Shown here in pieces: positions 21,235 through 34,200 of a DNA stretch of 64,000 nucleotides. The notes beneath the pieces were generated by a model, which searched no databases, was not told where the DNA came from, and saw only the letters and a program-made list of their open reading frames with translations. The stretch covers positions 26,847,985 to 26,911,984 of the forward strand of contig CAIIXF020000004.1 in NCBI GenBank assembly GCA_903813345.2. Direction: 5' to 3'. Position numbers and translations under genes: made by a program. Source of the stretch: Owenia fusiformis (Eukaryota; Annelida; Polychaeta; Sabellida; Oweniidae). Within the stretch, counting starts at the first letter, position 1. Each line of letters begins with the position of its first letter.

Positions 21235-21440
21235 TTTTTAAAAGTTGGTACAAAATTCGCACGAATTTAGTACTAATTCCACGCTAACTTGGTGCAGAGT
21301 CACCACTAAGGTTAGTGCTGAGTTAGCGCTGAGTAAGTGCGAATTTTGTACCTGCTGTACAGCTCGATTGGTACTAAATCAGTACTGACAGTTTAGCGCT
21401 AATTCCACACTAAATTAGTACTAACTCCACACTGATAATT
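21235..21440. repeat. Cluster of short palindromes, right cluster
   Basis: The same kind of words as at 18234-18450 (GTGCTGAGTTAGCGCTGAG, TTTAGCGCTAATTCC, GTACTAAATCAGTAC). The two clusters may be the subterminal regions of a single element of about 3.2 kb that encloses the 40-bp array. Confidence 0.5.
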
Positions 21441-21924
21441 TGATTGCGGATTGGGGGTGTACTCAACATACCTACTCAACATTAAGGTAGGTTGCGTGAG
21501 TTCCTTAAGGCAGGACCACCAGAATAAGTTTACATTTTCAGTGTAATCTCAGCCTTGTCCAAATTACGGTGAATATAAGTGTAAATGGCTGTTCTTTATA
21601 GCATTTTAAAATTGTTGATGAACATTTCTGAACAAGCTTTCATTTGTTCTAGATATATATTATCATGTTCAGTCTCAGTCTCATTTTGAAAATGCTCATA
21701 TAGTGAAATTTAGCACCAGTGGCATAGGCCGTAACCATACTTTGGCCTTAATTTGGGATTGGGAAGGGTTTCTGTACATTTTGTACTGTGCCTTTATGTA
21801 AAATTTTGTTTCAGTTCAACTCAGAAAATGAAAATTAGTAATATTTGCTTTTACTGTAATGGTCTAATACTAGAATTCCATCCATACTCTGGTCTATAGG
21901 ACAAAGATATGGGATGATGGACCA

Positions 21925-22130
21925 AACATAGCTCTGCAAAGGACTCATGGGAGAACCCCTCCCTTGTAATGTATTTTTCAATCCATTCATACTCTATTCT
22001 ATTGGATATCACCTTCATGCAATTGGCCAATCAAAGCTCTGCAACTGCCTCATGGGAGAATACCTCCCTGTATGCAATTGGCCAATCAAAGCTCTGCAAC
22101 TGCCTCATGGGAGATTACCTCCCTGTAGTG
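21925..22130 (+). repeat. Tandem repeat, about 60-bp unit, downstream of SCHIP1
   Basis: About three copies of AAAGCTCTGCAACTGCCTCA followed by TGGGAGA and ACCTCCCT. It lies just after the SCHIP1 stop and so probably in its 3' UTR. Confidence 0.75.
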
Positions 22131-22188
22131 CTATAGTCTGGGTTTCATTTATACATGGAAAACTTTTTGGTTAAAATCAAAGTCCGCC

Positions 22189-22288
22189 TCATTTTTTCCT
22201 ACTTCCTTTTTTCTTGCTAGTTTTAACATCTTGTTGTTGTTGTTGTTGTAATTGAGTGTTGTATTTTTCATTCAATTCTTGGTATCTC
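22189..22288 (-). CDS. SCHIP1: SCHIP1 exon 10, C-terminal tail
   Basis: 100 nt from acceptor ATATTTACAG to TGA at 22191-22189. The phase fits exon 9 and completes Arg362. It encodes [14 protein letters not shown], six glutamines and a basic SKKKGSRKK end. The vertebrate tail in this place is also short, polar and Gln/Lys-rich. Confidence 0.72.
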
Positions 22289-25200
22289 CTGTAAATATTT
22301 TGAAGAATATATAAAAATTCATGATAAACTGGTTGGTTTCCCAACTTTAAAATAACTTTTGAAATATGCGACCATGTGAGAAATTCCTCAAGCTAATGGA
22401 GCATTTACTCTTATAAAAGATTGGTATCAGTGTATATCATAGTTGATGATGAAAGTTGAGGATTTGGGTATGATAAAAAATTGTGTATTTTATAATCTGA
22501 GGCTGAGTCATTCTCACAATAATAAAAAATTTTATTTGGTATACAAGGCATTGAAAAATGTCACAACCCGCCATTTGTTACAGACACCGAGTGCCAAATG
22601 CGGAACACCATCCACAAAAAAGTTGGTGACTTTTATGTCACTACTTCTTGAGGTGACATGAAAATGGTTTCTATAGTAACAGTTGTTGTAAAATGGTTTC
22701 TATGGTATCAGTTGTTGTGGTTTCATTATGGCTTTAATTAGGTAAAAGTTTTACCTAGTTAGGTCTTCTATGTCAACTAATTTGCTATCTTGTTCCATAT
22801 GTAGGTCATCCCTCTCAACCAACAGTCTCATTAGCTGCTCATTTAGATCTGAAACACAGCAATTGTTACATCATCAAGTTGCTTTGGTGATCATTATTAC
22901 ACAAATTGATACATCATCAAGTGATCATTATTACACACATTGTTATATCATCTGGTTGATATGGTGACTACAAACATCATTTGTTTTCTGGTTTCAATGG
23001 TGATTGTTATAAACATGCAATGTTATATCATGAGGTTGCTATGATGACTAGAAACATGTTTTGTTACATCATCAGATTGGTATGGTGACTATAAACATGT
23101 ATTGTTAAATCAACATGTTATTACAGTGATTATAAACATTAAAAACAAAGTGGAAAACAAGTGTCAAAATGGCAGCTTAATATACGATTCAGTTACAATT
23201 ACTAGACATAGATTATTTCTTGAATAAATCTTTCACAAAAATGTTTTCGAAAACTTACTTTCTATTTGTGTGTGTAAGTCATTTACGACGACTTGTAATT
23301 GAGCGATGTTCATATCTAACAATAGGTGGCGCTCCAATTTTTTCCTCCTTCCATCTCCGAATCCAGGAATTCCCACCTAAAAGTAGGCGAAATACAAAAT
23401 TTCAAAAATTGTAATATTTCATATCAATTCCATCATACATTTAATGTATTACAAATTAATTATGAAAATTTAAACTATGAGATGGAATGTACATGTATGA
23501 ATACATGTGTATTTGATGAAGGAGCAGTCCAGTATGTCTTTTTTGTTCTTTAATACACTTACAATACAGTATGTAAAACCTGTCTAATTACAACATCGAC
23601 ATACTGAGGTTTTTTGTTGAAATAACTTCTCAATTTCATAAATGCATACACAGGCATTTTGTAAACTTACCATTTCAGCAATTGGTGATTTTTTCTTGGC
23701 TTGTTTTTCTACTTGTAATTGCATATGTGCCATCGCAGGGGCCTAGAAAATATTAGTAAAATCATGGTTTAAATGTCCTGATACAAGCGTGTGCCAAGGT
23801 TAGCCTAGACTGGTATAAGTTCAGTACAAAAGTGATGGTTATTTGTTATTTAATTCCACTAAAGAAAGATTCCCTGCCCTTAGGATTCAACAAAACGTTA
23901 AAAGTTTCATGAAATGATGGGCTTTCAAGTCTCTTGAAACTGATGAAACTAACAGTAAGAGTTATTTTTTCGATTAAAAAAGCAAAATACAACACTTCTA
24001 TGAATATTATTCAAATATTTGTTTTATTGAGGGGAGTACATGTGCATTTTCATACTCCCAGAGACGGAGGAAATATATCATATTTTTTGTCATGTGACCT
24101 GTGTTGAACCAATCAGTGAACAACTATCGTGTTAGAACAACGTATGAGCTTTATTAGAATATTCGCCAAATAGAGGATTTGTAAAATAGCTTTGACATTT
24201 CATTGAAGTTTCGTTTTAATGAGATCTAAGGAGATTGGATTTTTAACCATTAAAGACTAATTACTACTACTTGATGGCATATTAGAATTTTGTGTGTATT
24301 TTTTTACACTTTTAAGGTTCACAATTTTAATATAATAAATCACAATTCCGATGTCAACAAGATCATATACGGCAGTTACATACCAATTACCAATGGAGTT
24401 TTACATACATCCAAATGGAAATACTGGACAAATCAAGAAATTAAGTGACTTTTTGCCAGTTGTCTATATATCATAATAGTATTCTGGCCCTACCAATACA
24501 TGTGCTGCCATCTATATATCCATCTCTATATAGCAAAAACAAATGTTATACAGTATTTGATTTGGCAAAATTATAGGGAGATATGCCGAAAAAGGGAAAT
24601 AGTACTCATGGCATTTTATTGCTAACTGAGTGCTAATTTCAGTAAATATTAGTAATAATTGAGCACTTATGACATGAGTACTGATTTATCGCATTTTTAG
24701 TACTAAATGAGTACTCATATGATGAGTGATAAAATAGTGCTAATTTCATTGATTTTTAGCGCTTAATGAGTACTCATATCATGAGTGATAAAATAGAACT
24801 TATAAAATTGATTTTTCAACAATAAATGAGTACTCATATCATGAATTAGTACTAAATTAGCACTTGTGGCATGAGTGCTCATGAGTGCACTTTTGCCAGA
24901 GTGCTAATTTAGTAGAAATTTTCTACTAATTGAGTAATCGGCATATCTCCCTGTGATACGATTACATTATTAATGCCTCATTCACATTTGATCTATGGCA
25001 ACCATATAGCGGCTGAAGCTTCCCAAAATCATGAAAAATATGCATCATAAAACAGAGATAAGCAGTGCAATTCAGATTTTCTATATTCATTTTGAGCAAA
25101 TGTGACTGAGGCTTCAATTAGCAATTAGAAAATTTGAGATTAAGAATAGATATTTTTAACAAATACATGTTTTTATTGACAGTTTGGTTCTGCTGGTAAA

Positions 25201-28200
25201 TAGCAATGGAATAGTGAAACAATTGAGTAATTAATATTGTTATGGTTACTGTAACGGTAACTAAGGTAACACATGCAATTAAAACATATAAGTTATTAAT
25301 ATTAAATCCACAAGTTAGAATAGATAAGTCAGAGTTATATAGTACCTAACATCTTAATAAACAAAATGGAATTTAGACTACACAAAAGACCTAACATCTT
25401 CCTGAACCAACCTATGGGATTCAGAATATATACAATTTAGAGTAAGTGTACACCTAACACCTTCTTTAACAAATTTATTAAAGTTAGAGTTAGAGTACAC
25501 TTAACAACCTCTTTAACCATAAAATACCCATGCAGTAAAACCAACCAAACAGTACAAAGGGCTATATTTGAAAATCAAATCAAACCCCTAAAAATCATAT
25601 AGAAACAGAGAGCACCGTATTAACCACTGCATAAAACAGTGAATATTTCTTTCATGAGATATTCCTAAAATTATTTTAGGAAACCTATGTACAATATTAA
25701 TTGCAAAGCCAAACACCATACATTCCCCCTCCCTATCCACTCTCCAAGGATGACCAAGTAAGGTAACTAATCCAGGAGGACAAGGGTTAATGAAAAAATA
25801 AAGAAAGAAAGGGTTAATAACTTTGTTAAAACACACAAGTGTAATTATTACCCACAATGCACAACCACCACCCATAATGCAACAGTATACCTGCGCTAAT
25901 GCCATTTTAACATCTTCTTGTAATTTAGTGGCAAAATCTCTTGGATCGATCTGGATATGTAAGAATAGATAATGAACATGGGAAACAAATGTAACAATAT
26001 AATCCCCATAGAATATTCTGAAGTTTTCCTCTATACATGTATTATACCAGTAACCTTAAGATAGGCAGAATGTATGCACTTTGCATCATTTTTAGTATAA
26101 CTTATACACATGTACATGTAAGCCAAGTCAGAATACTCATTCAGCTCAAGCTACCTTAATATAAAGTGTCAATCAAAACACTGGATTACATTCTGAACAA
26201 CATATGAAATGAGCAAAATCTGAATTTTATTTTTCAATAATTAAGGAAGGCGCAGTTTAATAACTTTTGCGCCTGTTTATGCATGACTTGTATAAGCCTA
26301 ATAAGGATGCTCATTCAGCTCAAGCTACCTTAATTTAAAGTGAACAATGCTCGATTGAAATCTGTAAAATAATCGGAATTCTGTTTTTCAATATTAAGGA
26401 AGGCCCAGTTAATAAACTTTGCACCTGTTTGTACATGACTTATATAAGCCTCGCCAGATATCTGTTTCTATCAGTCCAACCTTAAAAGTAAAACTAGTAA
26501 TTTTAACTTTTCAACAAATCCTGATCCCTTTCAATGAACCAAAAAGCAAGGGTGTATTTGTGTTTGTAGACAAAATCATGAAAAGGTTTTGAAAATTAGC
26601 AATAATTGTAACAAAAGACTACATTCAGCTCAACTGCATAAATATTTGACATACAGGTACCTATGATAAGCAAAAAATAGATTTTACATGTACATGAAGT
26701 TGTATTTTTTCATACCTGGGCAAGGGCCATTCTAGCATCTGCTTGTAGTTTAGCTTGTCGTGCCAAGAAATCTTCTTCCTCCTCCCCCTCTTTCCGTTCT
26801 ATTTGTAAACTGTCTGCTAATACATCTGGAGATAACCTTGGTGGTTTGGGAGGGGGTGTGTTTTCTGGAACAGCTGGAACTGGTTGAATTTGTGTAGGCT
26901 GTAAATAAAATGTGTTTCTTTAGAGCCAAAGGGGCAAAACATCAAATTTTTCATGACATTAATTTAACAAAGGCTCAGATCCTCTAAAACCTATCAAATA
27001 CTGAAATTATAAATTTCTATCAATTTAATGTTCATTGTTTTGCTCAAACAAAACTTGGTTTCCCCTACCCAGGAGGTATATATGACACAAAGCCTTATAA
27101 TATTTGACATACCTTATATTTATAAGAATTCCAAAGTTTTAGAATTTTTAGGAGTTAAGAACCTCCCCTCGTAAAATCACCCCTCGTACAAGATTTAAGA
27201 ACCTCCCCTCGTAAAATCACCCCTCGCACAAGATTTAAGAACCTCCCCTCATAAAATCACCCCTCGCACAATAGTTACCTCAGCTGTATTTGGGGATTTT
27301 GCCTCAGCTTCACTCTGTTCGTGGGCCTCATTCATGAAGCAAATCTGGAGGTTCATGCCACCTAAAAAATATAATTTTAAAAAATTGCTACCTTTTTAAC
27401 ACTTCTCTAGAATGCCCAACAGGCCCGTAGTCAGGGAGTTCGAGCACCCCCCCCCCCCGGTTCAAAACTTACAGTATTTCAAAATTAGACAATTTTGAGC
27501 ACTTTTCATGTGGGTAGGGCCAAAACTATATTCAAACCCTCTGTATTAATCAACCCCCTGGCTACGGGCATGCCCAAAAACGTTCAGTTCTAAGATTTCA
27601 TACCAAAAGAAACCCTAAAAATTGAACATTCTGAATCTAAGATTTTGTTTGCTTATAATTTTAGATATCCGTTTTCAAGTTTGGTATCATACGGGTGGGA
27701 GCAATTGATTTCGGGAAAAAACTGGAGCCTGACATTTTACCATTAGATATTAAAAAATTGGAGTTTATCAGAAAATCCCATATTGAAAAACTTGAAAACC
27801 TGTGTAGTAATTTTAAAAACATGAATGACCACCAAAAGACAATTTTTCTATTGACGAGTGAGGGGATCATATTAGCTAATGATTGGTAGAGACAGGATTC
27901 TTATATCAAAGTAAAATTTTATATATGTCATTTGAAGAATGTAATCTTATTTTCTTTATCTTTACTTTATTGCTATATTTACTGTTATTGAAAATTGTAT
28001 ATCGGATGTACGTTTGGCCCTAAAAGGGCATCAGTACTAATAAAATCCTATTATTATTATTAAGAATTTTTTGGATATAATTTTTTATGCTCCGGCTTCT
28101 TACTATGTTGTCTAAGTCAAATGAAGATCCATAAAATAATTCCCTTACTTTGAAGCCTTGTTGAGAGGTTAGGCTTTTTGAGTGTTCTCTCACCCCCATA

Positions 28201-31200
28201 GTAATCTTCATCACCCATTGCAAGCTTGCGGCGGATTTCTTCACGCTCATTTCGACGATTCTGAAAAAATAAATGAACAAAAATATGACATGTTTGTATT
28301 ATAATTAGCAAACTTGCAGCAGATTTTTTCATAATCCTTTCATCGATGCTAAAAATAAATAATAAGATATCTATAATAATATTGTGGTGTATCTCCAATG
28401 TTTGTTTTGATGATTTTTGAAAAACAGACAAATAAATATATATGGCATTTTTGCAGTACTGCCAAATCTGAAAAATTAGAGGAATGAATAATATGATATT
28501 TTGGTACTATGGGCAAGTTCACTGCAATTGATTCTGAAAATAAAAAAAACAAAAATATGAGATTTTTTTGCAAGCTCACAGCTTCCAAATAAAAGGCTGT
28601 TTTCAGTTTGGAACAATTTTGGAAGATAATTACATTTAACGAATCACTTTTTTCCAAGACTGTTCTAACATTCAAATTAACATTTATCCGGATAGATAAC
28701 TGACTGATTCTACTTCTATTTCCTGATTATTGGAAAATAGTGAATAATATCATGATTATTTCTTACGCAATTACACATCTAACGTCACTTAGATTACTAC
28801 CTCCACTTAGACCCATACAAAATTTGTATGGGTCTCTTTTAAATGGGACCTACAGGGTCATCCAATAACATCCTTGAGTCAAATCATCTTTCTTCACTAA
28901 TTTTTGAGAATTTAGAGGTACACCTTTTTGTACTTTTTAGAATAAAAGAAAAAAAAAGAAAATTCCTGGATTTGGGGATTTTCTTTTCCTGTAGGGGCAT
29001 TACTAGATCTTGACAAGTACATATTGATTTCTTTACAAATCCTTTTCCATTATAACGTTATCTACATCGGAAACTGGCATGGCAGTTATGTTTTGAAATC
29101 CAAAATAGAGTGGAAAAGAGAGGAATTAGCAAATAATAAACCAATCAGGCATGTAGTTGACACTCTAAATTGTATAGAAATGCAAAAAAATCAGACACTT
29201 CATTCAAATTTTAGAAAGAAAAAAGAAAAATAAGCATGAACAGAAGAAATTTTGGTATGGGATAAATGAACTATTATATTACTATGGCAACATCTAGGAA
29301 TATATCCCAATCAACAATCACAATTTTACGCTATTCATTTCATTTATATGCAGTAAAAATCATGGCTGTAGTCACATCGGCACATGCCAGTAGCCACGAC
29401 GATAGATTAGTAATAGCCATGCTGATCATCATGGCCATACTGATCGCCATGCCAATCTACACAAAACAGTATCTACATGTATTATCTATTAGCTGGACCC
29501 ATGCAATCCATGACATCAACATCAATATCAATTCATTTAATCGACGTGACGTCAACATTTAATCAACTTGTACATTTTAAATTGATTTCCGTGATTTATA
29601 CCCACGGGTGCTATTTAAAGCATTGATACTGCATCGGGGAAATTTACGAATAACAGTCACAATAATCGTAAATTTTGTTTTAGGCAACATTGACTTATTT
29701 GCGAATTACAGTAAGTCTTGCATATACAGTAAAATCTATGAATATTGAACATTTTTACCGAGAAAAAAAGGTTCAGTCTTGGTAGGTGTTTACTACAGAG
29801 AGGGTGATTTATACAGACGTCAGAAGAGTATGTGCAGAGGAAGGGTGTCCACTAGAGACAGGTGTTCACTAGAGAGAGGTGTTCACCAAGACAGGTTCTT
29901 ACTGTACATGTAATTCATTAATTCTAAGATCAATCTGAGATGTGATTTTATTATATTTATTATTTTAGATTGCAAATATTGTGTCAGGGAGAAAATAGAG
30001 TGAGATTAAAGAGAGAAGAGGGAGAAAATAGAAGGAGACATTTACGAGAAGAGCGAGAAAATAGAGGGAGACATTAAAGAGAGAAGAGGGAGAAAATAGA
30101 AGGAGACATTTACGAGAAGAGGGAGAAAATAGAGGGAGATATTAAAGACAGAAGAGGGGGAAAATAGAATAAAGAGAGATGAGGGACAAACAACAAAACA
30201 AAATGAAATTACTCTCATTGTGATAACAAACAAGCTACCATACATGACCCCATACAGGCATGATAAGTGTCCATTAACTCTACAGAATTCTGTAGGTAGC
30301 AATCAACAATATCGATCAACAAAAGAGTTGATGAAAGATTTTTTCTATGTGAGCTTATATTCCATTAGTCTAAAAAAGTATACAAGTAATAAGTTGCCGA
30401 CGATTTATAAAACATTGTACTGCAATCTATAGCAATTTTCGCGGAATTAGCTCGGGATAAGATTTTGTTAAATTCTGATAAAGGACTCTCAATATATATA
30501 ACATCTAATTGGATTCATTAGCTTTGCAAATTGATTTTAAGGTCACATCTGACACAATGGAGTTAATATTCCTTCAATACACCTACTGTGTATTTATTTT
30601 GTTATTTTTAATGTGAATTTGTGGGAGTTGTATTGTTGCTAAAATGTCAATAATTAGAACTGAGCCCAAATACTACATTGAATCAAATTGACATATTTAG
30701 GATGAATGAAATGAAAATGAATGATAAATATGAACATAATGTGAAATGCTGTGTAACTGGTGTCAGGCCTGTAGCCCCCCCCCCCCCCCCCCCGGCCAAA
30801 AAATCTTTCAAAACCATGCAGTTTTCACCATTCTGAGCACTTTTAAGTGATTTTGGCCATTTTTGGACCAAAATTGTCACAAGTGAACTCCCTGGAATTT
30901 TTCAAGAAGTGAACCCCCCTTGGCAAAATCTTGCTACGGGCCTGCTGTGTGACAAGAGGGATTGAAACTGAAAACGAGGAATAAATACTGTGCCATAATC
31001 CAGTCCCAGCAAAGATTAATATTTACAAATATATTCTCCCTTGGAGAAAACTTATGCTATCTATTCTTTCCAAGACAACTTTTGGCATTGAAAATTGATA
31101 TCTTCAAAACTATCAATACCATTCTTATTTTGAAGAAATTTTAGACCCCTTGTTGAATAATCATTTCATGCAATAAAAATCAGAAAAAGAAGATCCTCTT

Positions 31201-34200
31201 TTGAGACAATGGGTTCAACATTTTGAAAAAAATGTTCACATGAGGTCCCTTCTCTATCTTTGTCTATATCACTTTTAAAGAAATACAGGCTCATAATAAC
31301 ATACAAAATGTATAGGGGTAGGGTAGTGTGAAGATGTGTACTTGATATAAGGTTATTCTATTACCATCTCAGGTGAATCTTCCATAGCCAGAATTGCATT
31401 ATACACGGGTGACATCCAATCTAAATTCCTATCTTCCTCGTTACCATATACAGAAGACATCTTAAAAGATCTAGCACTATCCACCGCTTCTACCTTTGTT
31501 TTTAAAATTCTTTAAACTATATATTTATTTGGATCAGGGTAGGTTCCTTTTTCAAGCACTATCATATTCTGAGGCAGAAAGTATGGAAATCCTTAATATT
31601 GTAGTTCCACATGTTGTAACATTCTTTATTTTATATACTGAATGTGTCTTCAAAATAAAGTTTAAATCCCAAATCACTTCTCATCTTCTGTGTCTCATAC
31701 TTTTGTCTAGTTTTAATCCTCCTATCTTTTATGAACATATTTAGTTTTTCTCATATCTTTGAAACTTATGTTTGTTTATTGATCAAGTTTTATATATAAT
31801 TTAATGTTTCAAGTTTCTCTATATGCCATTAAATTGGATTATATACAACATATTGCAGTTCTGAGGCATCCCATCAACATTGTAAAAATATAACAAATAT
31901 GTCCCTTTAACAATGCTTGGATTTGCGTGGTATGATCCTTTAACTTGACAGATCCTGAATTCTTCAAATAAATAATCATATGATTTCCAAACTGCAAATC
32001 TTAAATACTAAATTATATTGTAGAACTTATTTATATGACTTGATACATTAGACAATACATATAAACACTTAAAAATATTTATGTGATTTGATATCCTACA
32101 ATACATGTAAGCATAAACACTTATAAATGTGTAAAATTGGACTATAATCTTAAGATTAGGATGCTACCTTTGGAATTACAGTACAACCTGTCTAAGTGGA
32201 ACACCTTTGGTACCTAAAAAGAGTGTTTAACTTTGGAGGTGTTTGACTTACAGAGTTTCATTTTCTTTATAAAGTTATGGGTAATGGGTCCTGGAGAAGT
32301 GTTTTACTTATAGAGGTGCTCCACCTGAGTTTAACTATATTGCCCTTTACTTGAAAGACTTTCTTGGGCACAGAATATTCTGTATTTCATTTGAATCACT
32401 GAATAACCTATAAAATTCTGAATAATCCTATAAAACCTCCAAATCAAGACAAGGATAAGGTCAAACACCATTGATTTTAAAAATATATATATAAGACCAA
32501 TTATTACTGATGGCCAAACACTAAAATACCAAATCAGGATGTCACCCTGCAGTCACAAAAATGGTGGCTTTAATAAAATGCCATTTCTTCTTGGTGGTGA
32601 CAAAAAAGTAATTTTGTTTCAAAATTGGTTCAATTAAGATTGTATTCTAATATTAGTCATATTTAATATACGTGTACATATCTATTATAAAATATAATAC
32701 AGATAGTATATAGTACTATATTATTTTATTCTATATGTATATAACTATTTTACACTTCAAAATGTCTTCCTGGAAAAAAAGGTATATATTCCCGCAGTTG
32801 AAACAAATGTTTGTTTTCCAACTAAAAAATTTTCATTGAGCAAGTAAAGGGTGAATCATTATTCACACAGAATAACATCATACATTGATCACAAATTGAC
32901 AGGTCCCCAGTTAATAAGCCTATGTGGCAGGATATGCAGTTTCTTGCCCAAGAGAAATATTTATGGCAGCTATGTTTTAAAATGCAAAATAGAGTGAAAA
33001 CTAGTAGAATTAGCAAGGAATAAATTAAACAGACATAAAGTCAACATTCTAAATTGTATAGAAATGCGAGGAAATCAGACACTTCATTCAAATTTTTGAG
33101 AGAAAAGAGAGGAATCAGCAAGGAATAAAGTAAACAGGCATGTAGTCAACATTCTAAATTGTATAGAAATGAATGAAAATCAGGCAATTTATTCAAACCT
33201 TAAAGGGGGGGGGGGTACAGGTAGGAAATAGTTAGGTGTGGGAGATATTGTATTCAATGATGTTAAATGTGCCTGAACTGACAATAACCCTGACAAAAAC
33301 ATGCAATTTGAGGCAAAATGTGAGGCAAAATAAAACATACTATCTGAGACAAAAAGAAACATAAGAAACATTAAATATGAGGCAAAATGAAACATTCAAT
33401 ATGAGGCAAAATGAAACATTCTATGAGGCAAAATGAAACATTCAATGTGAGGCAAAAAGAAACATTCAATATGAGGCAAAATGAAACATGCAATACGAGG
33501 CAAAATGAAACATTCAATATGAGGCAAAATGAAACATTCAATATGAGGCAAAAAGAAACATTCAATATGAGGCAAAATGAAACATGCAATATAAAGTAAA
33601 ATGAAACTTTCTGTATGAGGCAAATTGAAACATGCAATATAAAGTAAAATGAAACTTTCTATATGAGGCAAATTGAAACATGCAATATAAAGTAAAATGA
33701 AACTTTCTATATGAGGCAAATTGAAACATGCAATATAGAGTAAAATGAAACTTTCTATATGAGGCAAATTGAAACATGCAATATAAAGTAAAATGAAACT
33801 TTCTATATGAGGCAAATTGAAACATGCAATATAAAGTAAAATGAAACTTTCTGTATGAGGCAAATTGAAACATGCAATATAAAGTAAAATGAAACTTTCT
33901 ATATGAGGCAAATTGAAACAATCAAGAGAAGAGAACTAGCATGAAATGAAATAGAATATGAGGACATTGTATACACATGGTCACATGGAAAAAGAATGAC
34001 CAGGAAGAAAATTTAATCAGCATTTTACTGTATGTTTCTTATAGCAGGAACTTGTCATACATATGTATGTAGTATTGTCTGGCTTAGTCATGCATTATGG
34101 TAAGCTCTACTAGAAATATAGCAAAATCAATGAAGTAATATTCTGACAAAACAGTCTGGGTGTCATGTCTAAAAACAAGAATTATGATGAAAAGAGAAGA

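Noticed and set aside
28810-28836. Short perfect hairpin GACCCATACAAA/TTTGTATGGGTC as a microRNA
   Set aside because: Stem of only 12-13 bases with almost no loop; too short for a precursor.
33371-33921. Minus-strand frames of 88-171 codons
   Set aside because: Read-through of a 24/48-bp minisatellite; peptide is a 16-residue cycle.
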